Positions 49,422 through 58,117 of a DNA stretch of 64,000 nucleotides are shown here, one piece after another. Under the pieces are notes generated by a model. That model made no database searches. It had not been told where the DNA came from and saw only the letters and a program-made list of their open reading frames with translations. Made by a program: the position numbers and the translations under genes. This stretch comes from Roseburia sp. 831b (GTDB lineage: Bacteria; Bacillota; Clostridia; Lachnospirales; Lachnospiraceae), in NCBI RefSeq assembly GCF_001940165.2, contig NZ_CP135163.1, forward strand, positions 178,775 through 242,774. Direction: 5' to 3'. Each line of letters starts with the position of its first letter. Within the stretch, counting starts at the first letter, position 1.

Positions 49422-51322
49422 TTATTTCCGTCTCCACTTCAACAGCAACGCCGAATTAAGGATGACAAGCACGGAACCGCAATTATGCACCAGTGCTCCC
49501 GCCACCGGGTTTAAAATTCCGGTAATTGCAAGAAAAATCGCAAGGAAATTCAATCCCATAGAGAAGGAAAGATTTAATGTAATCGTGCGCATCATCTTTT
49601 TCGAAAGTGCAATCAGATGTGGTAATTCCTTGACTTCATCATCTACAAGCGCAATATCTGCGGCATCCACGGCAATGTCACTTCCGACACCACCCATTGC
49701 AATTCCAACATCCGCTTTTTTTAAGGCAGGTGCATCGTTAATGCCATCTCCTATCATACAGACAGCTTCTCCGTTTTTCTGATATTCTGCAATGTAATAT
49801 AACTTATCCTCCGGCAGGCAGGCTGCACGCACCTGGCTGATTCCAAACTCTGCGGCAATGGCTGACGCCGCATTTTCATTGTCACCCGTCAATAGCACCG
49901 GGGTAACCTTTAAAGTCTGCAAGTCCTGAATCATGGAAACACTTTCTTCGCGGACTGTGTCAGATAATGCAAGATATCCTGCAAACATTCCATCTACTGC
50001 AACCAGAATGACCGTGCATCCTTTTCCTAAAAAATGCTGCATCTCTTCTTTCTGATTTGTCGAAACCACAACGTTTTGATTCTTTAACAGCTTCTCATTT
50101 CCGGCTAAGACCTTTTTCCCCTCTAAGACTGCTTCGATTCCCTGTCCCGGCAGCATTGCAAACTCTTCTGCTTCTAACAGATTTTCGGCTTGCTCTTTCC
50201 GGTAGCAGGCAACGACTGCTTTTCCCAGCGGATGCTCGGAATTGCGCTCCGCGGAGGCAACATAGCGGTAAAGCTTTGTATCGGAAATGGCGGCATCCGC
50301 ACTTTTGCATGCGACAACCACCGGTGTTCCGTATGTCAGTGTTCCTGTCTTGTCGAACGTTATCTTGGACACTTTGGCAAGACGCTCAAGTGCATCCCCT
50401 TCTCTCACCAGAAATCCATGCTTTGTCGCATTTCCGATTGCTGCCATAATTGCAGTCGGTGTCGCAAGCACCAGTGCACATGGGCAAAATACAACTAATA
50501 TTGTAACTGAGCGAATGATTTCTCCGGTAAAAAACCAGGTCAGTGCCGCCGCACTCAGCGCAAGCATGACAATCCAGGTTGCCCACCGGTCTGCCATTCC
50601 GACAATTTTCGCTTTTCCTGCGTCCGCGGACTGCACAAGACGAATCATTCTCTGAATAGAACTGTCTTCTCCGACCCTCTTCGCTTCCATCTCGAAAGCG
50701 CCGAACTGATTCACGGTACCGGGCGATACCTCGTCTCCCGGATTTTTATCGACCGGCATGGACTCTCCGGTCATGACTGCCTGATTTACAGACGTCTGTC
50801 CGGATAAAATAACGCCGTCCACCGGAATGGTCTCCCCCGGAAGGACGCGCAGAATATTTCCCGCTGCTACTTCCTGTGCCGGAATAACCGTTCCCTCTGT
50901 CCGTTCGCTGTCTTTATCGGCTGCAAGAACCCTCGCTGTCTGCGGCGTGAGGTGCACCAGCTTCTCAATACCGGCTCTCGCTTTTGCAACGGTCAGTTCC
51001 TCTAACAATCCACCAATCTGCATGATAAATGCCACTTCGCCCGCCGCGAAATCCTCGCCAATCAGCACTGATGCAATCAGCGCAAGCGATACCAGCACGT
51101 CCGCCTTGATATCGAATTCTGTAATCAGGCCAATCACCGCTTCCATATAATGGGAACACCACATAACACGATGGCTACCCATGCCGTATCAAACGGAAGT
51201 CCCGGTATCATCTTAAAAATACTGATAATAAGGGCAATGCCTGACAAAATTAAAAACATAATATCACGTTTTGTGCCTCCTAATTCCAGGAACCACTCCA
51301 TCTTTTCCATCACTTTTTTCAT
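49422..51322 (-). pseudogene. P1B-type (copper-like) ATPase with a frameshift near its N-terminus
   Basis: Translation from ATG 51322 gives MEWFLELGGTKRDIMFLILS and TAWVAIVLCGVPIIW, then a TGA. In the -1 frame the protein continues MEAVIGLITEFDIKADVLVS to a 560-residue core with TGES, FCPCALVLATP, DKTGT and GDGINDAP. The break is at ~51140-51150 (CCCATTATATGGAAG). Either one base is missing (mutation or sequencing error) or expression needs frameshifting. It also lacks an HMA domain. CsoR-type operators and the csoR gene upstream support Cu+ efflux. Confidence 0.85.
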
Positions 51323-51347
51323 AACTGAACCATACCTTTCTTCTTTT

Positions 51348-51389
51348 ATACCTATGGGGGTATATGCAATACTATACCCATAGGGGTAT
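51348..51389 (-). promoter_or_regulatory. Two CsoR-type operators before the ATPase
   Basis: ATACCTATGGGGGTAT (51348-51363) and ATACCCATAGGGGTAT (51374-51389) match the GC-rich inverted repeat recognised by CsoR family repressors. They lie just upstream of the ATPase start at 51322. Confidence 0.85.
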
Positions 51390-51449
51390 TGGTTGTCAAA
51401 GGTGATACGTTGAGAACTTTTATCTATCAAATCATATATCAGAAAAAGA

Positions 51450-51528
51450 AAAGCCCTTCCGACAATGAACATGAGGTAATCCAAAAGTTAATTTTGAATC
51501 ACCTCATGTTCATTGTCGGAAGGGCTTT
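51450..51528. terminator. Long perfect inverted repeat between csoR and the ATPase
   Basis: 28-bp perfect arms (51450-51477 and 51501-51528; ends AAAGCCCTTCCGACA and TGTCGGAAGGGCTTT) with a 23-nt loop. A/T tracts follow on both sides. It probably ends the csoR transcript, giving the ATPase its own promoter. Confidence 0.75.
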
Positions 51529-51533
51529 CTGCT

Positions 51534-51809
51534 CTACGACATATTCGCAAACCGCTCTACTGCCTTTGTGAAATTTTCAATGGTTTTATCCGGGTCACCA
51601 TGCTCTAGTCCGTCTCTGACGCAGTGCTTGATGTGCCCTTCTAACACGACCTGTCCCGCTTTGTGCAAGGCAGATTTTGCTGCATTTATCTGTGATAAAA
51701 TATCCTCACATGGAATATCTTCATCTATCATTTTATCAATTGCCTGTACCTGACCGATAATTTTTTTTAATCTGCGGTGCAGATTTTCTGAATCCATACA
51801 CTGTTTCAT
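51534..51809 (-). CDS. csoR: CsoR-family copper-sensing repressor
   Basis: 91 residues, all-helical DUF156 fold. The Cu(I) ligand set is present: Cys34 (IPCEDIL), His59 and Cys63 (GHIKHC), with the exact spacing of CsoR (C-x24-H-x3-C). An operator lies over its own promoter and two more lie before the ATPase, so it represses both until copper binds. Related family members sense formaldehyde or persulfide, but the C-H-C triad favours copper. Confidence 0.92.
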   Translation of the reverse strand: MKQCMDSENLHRRLKKIIGQVQAIDKMIDEDIPCEDILSQINAAKSALHKAGQVVLEGHIKHCVRDGLEHGDPDKTIENFTKAVERFANMS

Positions 51810-51825
51810 TGCATATCCTCCTTTT

Positions 51826-51841
51826 ATACCCTGGTGGGTAT
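51826..51841 (-). promoter_or_regulatory. CsoR operator at its own gene
   Basis: ATACCCTGGTGGGTAT is a near-perfect palindrome 17 bp before the csoR start, of the same type as the sites before the ATPase. Confidence 0.85.
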
Positions 51842-51883
51842 GCTTTCATTGTAACAGAAAAAGAAAGGTTGTCAAATCGAAAT

Positions 51884-52276
51884 CTATAACCACCATTCCG
51901 GTGTCAGTTTATCAAGTGTGACGACCCGGTTTTCCTCATAATCCATCATGATTTCAATTTTCTTATAATCCTCCGGCATAAGCTGGGTCATGAATTCACG
52001 GCAGGCACCACATGGCGGCATTGCCTTTCCCTCCGATGAAATTGCAATCACACGCTTTATTTCATCTTCACCATTGGTAATCATGTTAAAAATTGCATTT
52101 CGTTCGGCGCAGATTCCAAGTGTACACGCTGTGTCCACACACACGCCCACATAAATCTTGCCAGAACCAGACTCCACGGCGGCTGCAACTCCACCCGCTT
52201 CTATTCTTTTGGAAACATCACGTGGCTTTAATACCCTTTTTGCCGCCTGATACATCTCAGTCCATATTTGTTCCAT
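51884..52276 (-). CDS. Cytidine/blasticidin-type deaminase
   Basis: 130 residues from ATG 52276 (AAGGGG upstream; the longer frame has no RBS). Zinc-deaminase motifs CAERNAIF (C-A-E) and PPCGACREF (P-C-x2-C) coordinate the catalytic Zn2+. Length and motif spacing fit homotetrameric cytidine deaminase, although the related blasticidin-S deaminases share them. The likely role is pyrimidine salvage. No operon partner. Confidence 0.85.
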   Translation of the reverse strand: MEQIWTEMYQAAKRVLKPRDVSKRIEAGGVAAAVESGSGKIYVGVCVDTACTLGICAERNAIFNMITNGEDEIKRVIAISSEGKAMPPCGACREFMTQLMPEDYKKIEIMMDYEENRVVTLDKLTPEWWL

Positions 52277-52483
52277 CTGAATTTCCCCTTTTGTATATAA
52301 TGTAAATACAGTATGCACCAGATTCATTACAATTTCAGTACTTATTATTTTAGGCCGCTTGCTTTTCTCTGCTATTGAATTGGACAACTACATTACAAAT
52401 TATATTTCTTGTCCTATTTTGACTCATTTTTCCTTTATTTAGTTTCCATAAAATGCTTGATTTTACAATAGAGAGCAAGAACA

Positions 52484-52537
52484 AAAAAATTACCCAAAAT
52501 AGATGCCCTTTTTCAGGATATTTGGGATAATTTTTCT
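52484..52537 (-). terminator. Terminator downstream of the CobA-HemD gene
   Basis: On the minus strand AATTATCCCAAATA pairs imperfectly with ATTTTGGGTAATT, followed by TTTTTTTG. It is 60 nt after the stop. A further 12-bp inverted repeat (GATATTGGATAA) spans the stop codon itself. Confidence 0.6.
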
Positions 52538-52595
52538 TAAATGAATTGTATTTGTAAAATTAGGCGCTATTGGTTTACATAACGCTTAGTTTTAA

Positions 52596-54119
52596 CTATG
52601 ATATTGGATAATTCTGAGGTTTCCTCTTCCTGTTATCCAATATCTTTTCAACAATTGCATCATAGGAACATGCTTCTGCCTGAACAACCGTTCCAACCTC
52701 TTCTTCCTGCAATGCCTGTGTTGTCATTGGTCCAATCGAATATGCCGTTTTGACGGAAACGTTCTTAGGCAATGCCAAAAAAAATCTTTTCACATTTGAA
52801 GCACTGGTAAAAACAGCCTCAACTTCTGTCTCTTCTGTGGATTGCCAGATTTCCTTTTCCACAGGAACCTCTATATTCTCATAAGCTGCAATCTTATGTA
52901 GATGACAGCAACCCTGCAAAATATCTATGACCTCCTGCGAAGCTTCCTTTGCAGAAAAAAGACAGACATTCTCATCATTATCACTATGCAAAAAGTGTTC
53001 CCGCAATTCTGTTGCGAATCCTTCTCCTGTCTCTATTTTGGGGATGAAATCCGCGCATAGATTGTGTTTTTCCAGTTCTTCTGCTGTATGTTTTCCTACC
53101 ACACCAAATTTACATCCAGCAAGCTTTCTTACATCCATTCTTGCATACTTTAGATTGAAAAAAAATGCCTTCACACCGTTTTTGCTTGTAAAAAGAATCC
53201 AGTCCATGCTACTGATTTTCTTTTCAAACTCTTCGATGATAACCGGTTCTATTCTTCCAACTTTAACTGCTAATACATCTGCACCAAGTTCTTCTAGCTT
53301 GGATATGATTCTGTTTTCGCCGTGCAAAGCGCTATCTTCTTCTATGTATGGTACCACAATTTTTCGGCCAAACAGTGGTCTTTTTTCAAAGAAATTCAGT
53401 TTGTCCTGCAATGCCACAACATTTCCAACTACAATTGTAGCTGGTGATTTCAGCTTTGCCTGTTCCATTTTTACACCAATATTTTCCAAAGTTCCGACGC
53501 ATTTGCTCTGGGTCGGCGTTGTTCCGTTGGAAATGACTGCAATCGGTGTATCTGCACTTCTTCCGGCTTTGATAAGCCCTGCCGCAATACTTTTTACATG
53601 CGCAAGTCCCATTAAAAACACACAGGTCACCGTCTCGTCGGTAAGACGTGAATAATCTATCTCCATCTCTTCGTCTTTTCTGCTGTGTGCGGTGATAACC
53701 TGAAAACCTTTGGCGATTCCTCTATGGGTAATTGGGATTCCAGCATCCGCCAGTGCTGCAATCGAGGAACTGACACCCGGCACAACTTCTACCGGCACCT
53801 GACGTTCCACCAAATACAACGCCTCCTCGCCACCTCTGCCAAACACATACGGGTCTCCGCCCTTTAGCCGTACAACCAATTCATATTGTCTTGATTTTTC
53901 AAACAAAAGCTGGTTGATATCTTCCTGTTTCATGATATGTTTATGATTTTCTTTTCCAACATAAATCTGTTCACAACCTGGCTTGGTTAAATCCAGTAAT
54001 TTAGGTGATAAAAGCCGGTCGTAAACCAGACAATCTGCATTTTCCACATATGCTTTTGTCTTTAAAGTAAGCAGGCCCGTATCTCCCGATCCTGCTCCTG
54101 CTAATACTACTTTTCCCAT
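52596..54119 (-). CDS. cobA-hemD: Uroporphyrinogen-III C-methyltransferase / uroporphyrinogen-III synthase fusion
   Basis: 507 residues. The N-terminal SUMT/CobA half (1-245) shows VVLAGAGSGDTGLLTLK, VVRLKGGDPYVFGRGGEEA and VVPGVSSSIAALADAGIPITH. The C-terminal half (250-500) is a HemD-type synthase (VVPYIEEDSALHG; WILFTSKNGVKAFF; AVFTSASNVKRFF). The protein closes the tetrapyrrole ring to uro'gen III and methylates it to precorrin-2, feeding sirohaem and B12 synthesis. It is not adjacent to other cob genes here; an ECF transporter subunit lies divergent at 54.8 kb. Confidence 0.94.
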   Translation of the reverse strand: MGKVVLAGAGSGDTGLLTLKTKAYVENADCLVYDRLLSPKLLDLTKPGCEQIYVGKENHKHIMKQEDINQLLFEKSRQYELVVRLKGGDPYVFGRGGEEALYLVERQVPVEVVPGVSSSIAALADAGIPITHRGIAKGFQVITAHSRKDEEMEIDYSRLTDETVTCVFLMGLAHVKSIAAGLIKAGRSADTPIAVISNGTTPTQSKCVGTLENIGVKMEQAKLKSPATIVVGNVVALQDKLNFFEKRPLFGRKIVVPYIEEDSALHGENRIISKLEELGADVLAVKVGRIEPVIIEEFEKKISSMDWILFTSKNGVKAFFFNLKYARMDVRKLAGCKFGVVGKHTAEELEKHNLCADFIPKIETGEGFATELREHFLHSDNDENVCLFSAKEASQEVIDILQGCCHLHKIAAYENIEVPVEKEIWQSTEETEVEAVFTSASNVKRFFLALPKNVSVKTAYSIGPMTTQALQEEEVGTVVQAEACSYDAIVEKILDNRKRKPQNYPIS

Positions 54120-54190
54120 TGATTAATTTTCGTCTCCATTCTTGTTCGAAAGTTCAAATTGATTTTTATAGTTTTGAGAATTGGAAGCTG

Positions 54191-54383
54191 TTATTGTAAA
54201 TCATCTTTTGATATTTCAATCGATGGATCATGTTCCATCCCTTTTAATTCAATATCCGATTTTGTAGACTGGAAATTATCTCTCGATTTGAATATCTCTC
54301 GCAACGATTATATACACGCCTGCGTCAACATTTTGTATGTAAGCCTTGTACCCATCAATACTTTCTTCAAACTCAACTGCATA
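54191..54383 (-). pseudogene. Frameshifted coding remnant
   Basis: Without a start codon, one minus-strand frame reads AVEFEESIDGYKAYIQNVDA to VARDIQIER and stop. The next frame continues DNFQSTKSDIELKGMEHDPS to SKDDLQ and a TAA (54193-54191). This looks like the end of a former gene with one frameshift, probably belonging with the 89-aa ORF just upstream. Family unknown. Confidence 0.45.
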
Positions 54384-54394
54384 CTACGATAAGC

Positions 54395-54664
54395 TTAATA
54401 AAACTCGGTTAATTTTCTGTCAAGTTCTCTTATTTCTTCATCGGAAGAAATCTCTCCTAACAAAGCAATTTTTTCAATTTCTTCTCTATCTATTCGCAAT
54501 TTTTCAATTTGCTCCAAATATTCTTCACCTAATGATACCCCAAATATTGCACCATACTCTTCACGTACCACATTGCTAAAATAGTCTGGTGAAATGTCAA
54601 AAAAACGCCCCCTTTTCTTACATAATATATAGTGTAAAAAAAGAACCTTTTTCATTCTATCCAT
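54395..54664 (-). CDS. Hypothetical 89-aa protein
   Basis: 89 charged residues (FFDISPDYFSNVVREEYGAI; ISSDEEIRELDRKLTEFY), no TM segment, no recognised family. It may be the N-terminal or upstream partner of the decayed sequence that follows immediately. Start at 54664 or the ATG three codons later; RBS weak. Coding status uncertain. Confidence 0.4.
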   Translation of the reverse strand: MDRMKKVLFLHYILCKKRGRFFDISPDYFSNVVREEYGAIFGVSLGEEYLEQIEKLRIDREEIEKIALLGEISSDEEIRELDRKLTEFY

Positions 54665-54775
54665 ATCATGTAAAAAAATGTAAAGTTCTTGTAAGCTTTT
54701 CTTTGCAAAATTAGTTGCGTTTCCTTACATTCAGGAGTATCATTGCGTTGACACAACATCTAGGAGGAATCAATT

Positions 54776-55312
54776 ATGAAATTAAAAACCAGACAAATTA
54801 CAGTCACTGCAATTCTGCTGGCAATCTGTATTGTAAGCCAGTTCTTTAAAAATTTAAGCGTATACCTTACCGGACCAATCATCAATGCGGCTCTCATACT
54901 AGCTGTCATCTATGCCGGACCTGCGTGCGGTATCATCTTAGGTATTATTACACCAATTACTTCCTTTTTCATTACAGGAAGCCCGATTATGGCAGCTATT
55001 CCAGCCATGTTCCCATGCATTATGATTGGAAACATTATTCTGGTTGGCGCTGTCGCACTTCTTCGTGAAAAATGTGGGAAAACCGCAGGGTTTCCAATTT
55101 CCATTGTAATCGGCGCTGTACTGAAAGCATTGTTTATGGGAGTCGCTATTTCCCTTATTATCTTACCTAACATGCTTCCACCAAAAATGCAGCCAATGAT
55201 GCACATTTTACAGCTTCAGTTTTCCGTTACACAGCTTATCACGGCCCTAATCGGTGGTGTCTATGCGCTCATCATTTACGCTGTTCTTCGCAAAACATCA
55301 ATTGGAAAGTAG
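54776..55312 (+). CDS. ECF transporter S component
   Basis: 178 residues with GGAGGAATC before the ATG. Five or six TM helices, with QITVTAILLAICIVSQFF at the start and the ECF_S-like block GIILGIITPITSFFI. It is the substrate-binding subunit of an energy-coupling-factor vitamin importer; the shared EcfAA'T module is elsewhere. The substrate cannot be read. Proximity to CobA-HemD makes a tetrapyrrole or cobalamin precursor one possibility. Confidence 0.75.
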   Translation: MKLKTRQITVTAILLAICIVSQFFKNLSVYLTGPIINAALILAVIYAGPACGIILGIITPITSFFITGSPIMAAIPAMFPCIMIGNIILVGAVALLREKCGKTAGFPISIVIGAVLKALFMGVAISLIILPNMLPPKMQPMMHILQLQFSVTQLITALIGGVYALIIYAVLRKTSIGK

Positions 55313-55381
55313 CACTCATTCTTACTTTTTTCGTGCTCAAAAGACTATTCGACAATTTTTTAACAAAGGAGAACGCTTGCT

Positions 55382-56746
55382 ATGAACAAAGACAAAGATT
55401 TTCTTGGAACGGAACCGGTCGGAAAACTGATGTTTCGTCTGGCTATTCCGACCATTACTGCCCAGCTGATTAATATGTTATATAACATCATTGACCGCAT
55501 TTACATCGGCCACATTCCAGGCAGTGGTGCGCTCGCTCTGACCGGCGTTGGCGTATGCATGCCCCTTATCATGATTGTTTCTGCTTTTGCAGCACTTGTA
55601 GGCGGCGGTGGCGCTCCACGTGCATCCATTGCATTGGGAAAAGGAGATACTGACACAGCGGAACATATTCTTGGAAACTGCTTTTTCCTGCAAATTCTGG
55701 TCTCCATCTTTTTAACCGTCATTCTTTTGCTCTGTAACCGGAGTCTCCTGCTTGCCTTTGGTGCGAGCAGCAACACAATTGAATATGCCGTAAATTACAT
55801 GAATATATATACAATTGGTACAATTTTTGTACAAATGACACTGGGAATGAATATGTTTATCACAACACAGGGATTTGCGAAAACAGGAATGCTTTCTGTT
55901 CTAATCGGAGCTGGTCTCAATATCGCACTTGATCCATTGTTTATCTTTGCATTCCGTCTCGGCGTCAGGGGGGCAGCTCTCGCAACAGTTCTCTCACAGG
56001 CCGTTTCCTGCATCTGGGTTCTTGCTTTTTTAACCGGTAAAAAGACAATCCTTCATATCCGAAGAAAGAATCTTATGCTTTGTCCAAAGATTATTCTCCC
56101 TTGCGTTGCCCTTGGACTTGCCACCTTTATCATGCAGGCAAGCGAAAGCATTATCTCCGTATGTTTTAACTCTTCACTTTTAAAATATGGTGGAGATATT
56201 GCGGTTGGAGCCATGACGATTTTAACCAGTGTCATGCAGTTTGCCATGCTGCCATTGCAAGGCTTAGGCCAGGGCGCCCAGCCTATTTTAAGTTTTAACT
56301 ACGGTGCAAAGAACGCAGAGCGTGTAAAAAAGGCTTTTAAACTTCTTCTAGTTTCAAGTCTTTGTTACTCCACCACTCTATGGGCATTTATCCTGATTTT
56401 CCCGCAGATATTTGCCGGAATGTTTACGACGGATTCTGCACTTTTACGTTTCACACAATCGGCACTTCGCATCTACTGTGCATGCCTGCTGCTGTTTGGG
56501 ATTCAGATTGCATGTCAGATGGCATTTACCTCTTTTGGTAAAGCAAAAGCTTCGATTGTTGTTGCTGTTACACGAAAATTCATCCTGTTACTGCCATTGA
56601 TTTACCTGCTTCCTCATATCTGGACAACGAACCAGACCAATGCCGTCTATCTGGCAGAACCAATTGCGGATTTTATCGCGGTATCGTTTACCTCGATATT
56701 ATTTACTTTTCAGTTTAAAAAAGTCTTAAGGGAATTAAATCCGTAA
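55382..56746 (+). CDS. MATE-family efflux transporter (second copy)
   Basis: 454 residues, twelve TM helices. It begins GTEPVGKLMFRLAIPTITAQ with AALVGGGGAPRASIALGKG, LDPLFIFAFRLGVRGAALA and QGLGQGAQPILSFNYGAKN. It is 69 nt downstream of the ECF S gene and may share its transcript. Likely a cation-coupled drug or metabolite exporter; the substrate is unknown. Confidence 0.92.
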   Translation: MNKDKDFLGTEPVGKLMFRLAIPTITAQLINMLYNIIDRIYIGHIPGSGALALTGVGVCMPLIMIVSAFAALVGGGGAPRASIALGKGDTDTAEHILGNCFFLQILVSIFLTVILLLCNRSLLLAFGASSNTIEYAVNYMNIYTIGTIFVQMTLGMNMFITTQGFAKTGMLSVLIGAGLNIALDPLFIFAFRLGVRGAALATVLSQAVSCIWVLAFLTGKKTILHIRRKNLMLCPKIILPCVALGLATFIMQASESIISVCFNSSLLKYGGDIAVGAMTILTSVMQFAMLPLQGLGQGAQPILSFNYGAKNAERVKKAFKLLLVSSLCYSTTLWAFILIFPQIFAGMFTTDSALLRFTQSALRIYCACLLLFGIQIACQMAFTSFGKAKASIVVAVTRKFILLLPLIYLLPHIWTTNQTNAVYLAEPIADFIAVSFTSILFTFQFKKVLRELNP

Positions 56747-56769
56747 ACTTGCGACACCAGGCCGCACAA

Positions 56770-56806
56770 AAAAATGTCTAGAGCCAACAACTCTAGACAT
56801 TTTTTC
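56770..56806. terminator. Bidirectional terminator between MATE and SDR genes
   Basis: ATGTCTAGAG (56774-56783) pairs with CTCTAGACAT (56791-56800), flanked by A and T runs for both converging genes. Confidence 0.85.
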
Positions 56807-56823
56807 AACTATTTTGTTTTTCC

Positions 56824-57564
56824 TTACATTAACTTATATCCGCCATCAATTTTAATGACTTCACCATCAATAAATTCTGCATCATCACTTGCCAGAAATG
56901 CAACCAGCTTTGCCACTTCTTCCGGTTTCGCCATACGTCCCTTGCATGTTTTGGAAGCCTGATAATCTAATAATTCCTGTGGTAAATCCTTATTCATATC
57001 GGTTGCCACCCAGCCCGGGCACACACAGTTTACGTTTACATAAGGTGCAAACTGCAAAGAAGATGTCTTGGTAAGACTGATAAGCGCTGCCTTTGACGCA
57101 TCATATTCCGCACTTTCCGCATTGTATGTCGTCATAACATCTATGGTTGCAATATTTACAATCTTTCCATATTTGTTTTTTACCATTTCTGCTCCAAGAA
57201 TTTGCGTAAGTAAAAATGGTGCATACAAATTTACCTGCATGGACTGTTCAAATCCCTGTACTGTTTTCTTTTGAAACTCATCATACAGCGCAATCCCCGC
57301 ATTGTTTACAAGCACATCTACTCTTCCAAACACCTCTAAAGCCTTCGATGCCAGTTCTCTGACCTCGCTCTCTTTTGCAAGGTCAGCCTTTATCACTGCT
57401 GTTTTCACACCATACTTTTTCTTTATATCTTCACTGATATTTTCTGCTGCCTCTTTGCTATTCACATAATGAACAATAACATCATATCCTCTTGATGCAA
57501 ACTCATAGGCTTCTGCCTTCCCCATTCCTCTGCTTGATCCTGTAATCATTGCTACTCTATTCAT
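56824..57564 (-). CDS. Short-chain dehydrogenase/reductase
   Basis: 246 residues from ATG 57564 (GGAGG upstream). The Rossmann motif TGSSRGMG (G-x3-G-x-G), NNAG, a catalytic Tyr in YDASKAAL (Y-x3-K) and the usual C-terminal VNCVCPGWVATDM are present. The YDASK block replaces the common YSASK. The reaction is NAD(P)-dependent; substrate unknown. The gene has a ~230 nt leader from a promoter with GTACG operators, so it is probably inducible. Confidence 0.9.
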   Translation of the reverse strand: MNRVAMITGSSRGMGKAEAYEFASRGYDVIVHYVNSKEAAENISEDIKKKYGVKTAVIKADLAKESEVRELASKALEVFGRVDVLVNNAGIALYDEFQKKTVQGFEQSMQVNLYAPFLLTQILGAEMVKNKYGKIVNIATIDVMTTYNAESAEYDASKAALISLTKTSSLQFAPYVNVNCVCPGWVATDMNKDLPQELLDYQASKTCKGRMAKPEEVAKLVAFLASDDAEFIDGEVIKIDGGYKLM

Positions 57565-57790
57565 TCTCTTCATCCTCCAATTTCTCATCATCTTTCTGAT
57601 TTACTGTTTCCATCCACTCGGGCAGGAATTTTTATGACACTTAAAGGTTCCTCATTTTTATTCGTTCTTCTGTTTCACCTTTCTTAATAAACTGTCTGCA
57701 AATCTGTTTTATGTTCCTATTGCTGTTTTTCATACTGTTTCATTCATTTTGTCGATTTTATTTTCTATCCAAACTTGCTCTTTCTTCCAA

Positions 57791-57843
57791 ATAGTACGTT
57801 TTCGTACTATTTGAATAGTAGTACGAAAACGTACCATTGTCAA
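57791..57843 (-). promoter_or_regulatory. SDR promoter with two GTACG palindromes
   Basis: Minus strand TTGACA (57843-57838) and TACTAT are 17 nt apart with GTACGTTTTCGTAC (minus strand; 57834-57821) filling the spacer. A second palindrome ATAGTACG-TTTT-CGTACTAT lies at 57791-57810. The layout is the same as at the MarR promoter (32929-32977). The remaining 57565-58117 holds no gene I can support. Confidence 0.75.
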
Positions 57844-58020
57844 GTGCTATTTTTTCTTTTAACGTTTTCCCCAACTATTACTGCCTGGATGAAGATTTTT
57901 TTATTTCACGCAGTATTTTTTGTGATTCTTAAGTAGTTCGCAGTGAAAATTACTGTTTAGATGACAATTTTTCCATTCTGTACCGTATTTTTCGAAAATA
58001 TCATGTAATTACCAAGAAAA

Positions 58021-58061
58021 AATACTGTATAAAACAAAGAAAATTTGTTCTATACAGTATT
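58021..58061 (-). terminator. Terminator of the GH127 gene
   Basis: AATACTGTATA (58021) and TATACAGTATT (ending 58061) pair, with AAACAAA/TTTGTT extending the stem. On the minus strand a run of T follows. It lies ~57 nt after the GH127 stop. Confidence 0.7.
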
Positions 58062-58117
58062 TCCATTTAGGAAGGATTTACAAGGTAACTTGGCAGTCTC
58101 TTCCAACTTTCGTCCAT

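Noticed and set aside
51134..51484. Programmed -1 frameshift in the copper-type ATPase
   Set aside because: No heptanucleotide slippery site or downstream stem is evident at the junction; mutation or sequencing error is simpler.
52927..53655. 242-aa open frame antisense to CobA-HemD
   Set aside because: It is the antisense shadow of a strongly recognised gene, has no RBS and no recognisable domain.
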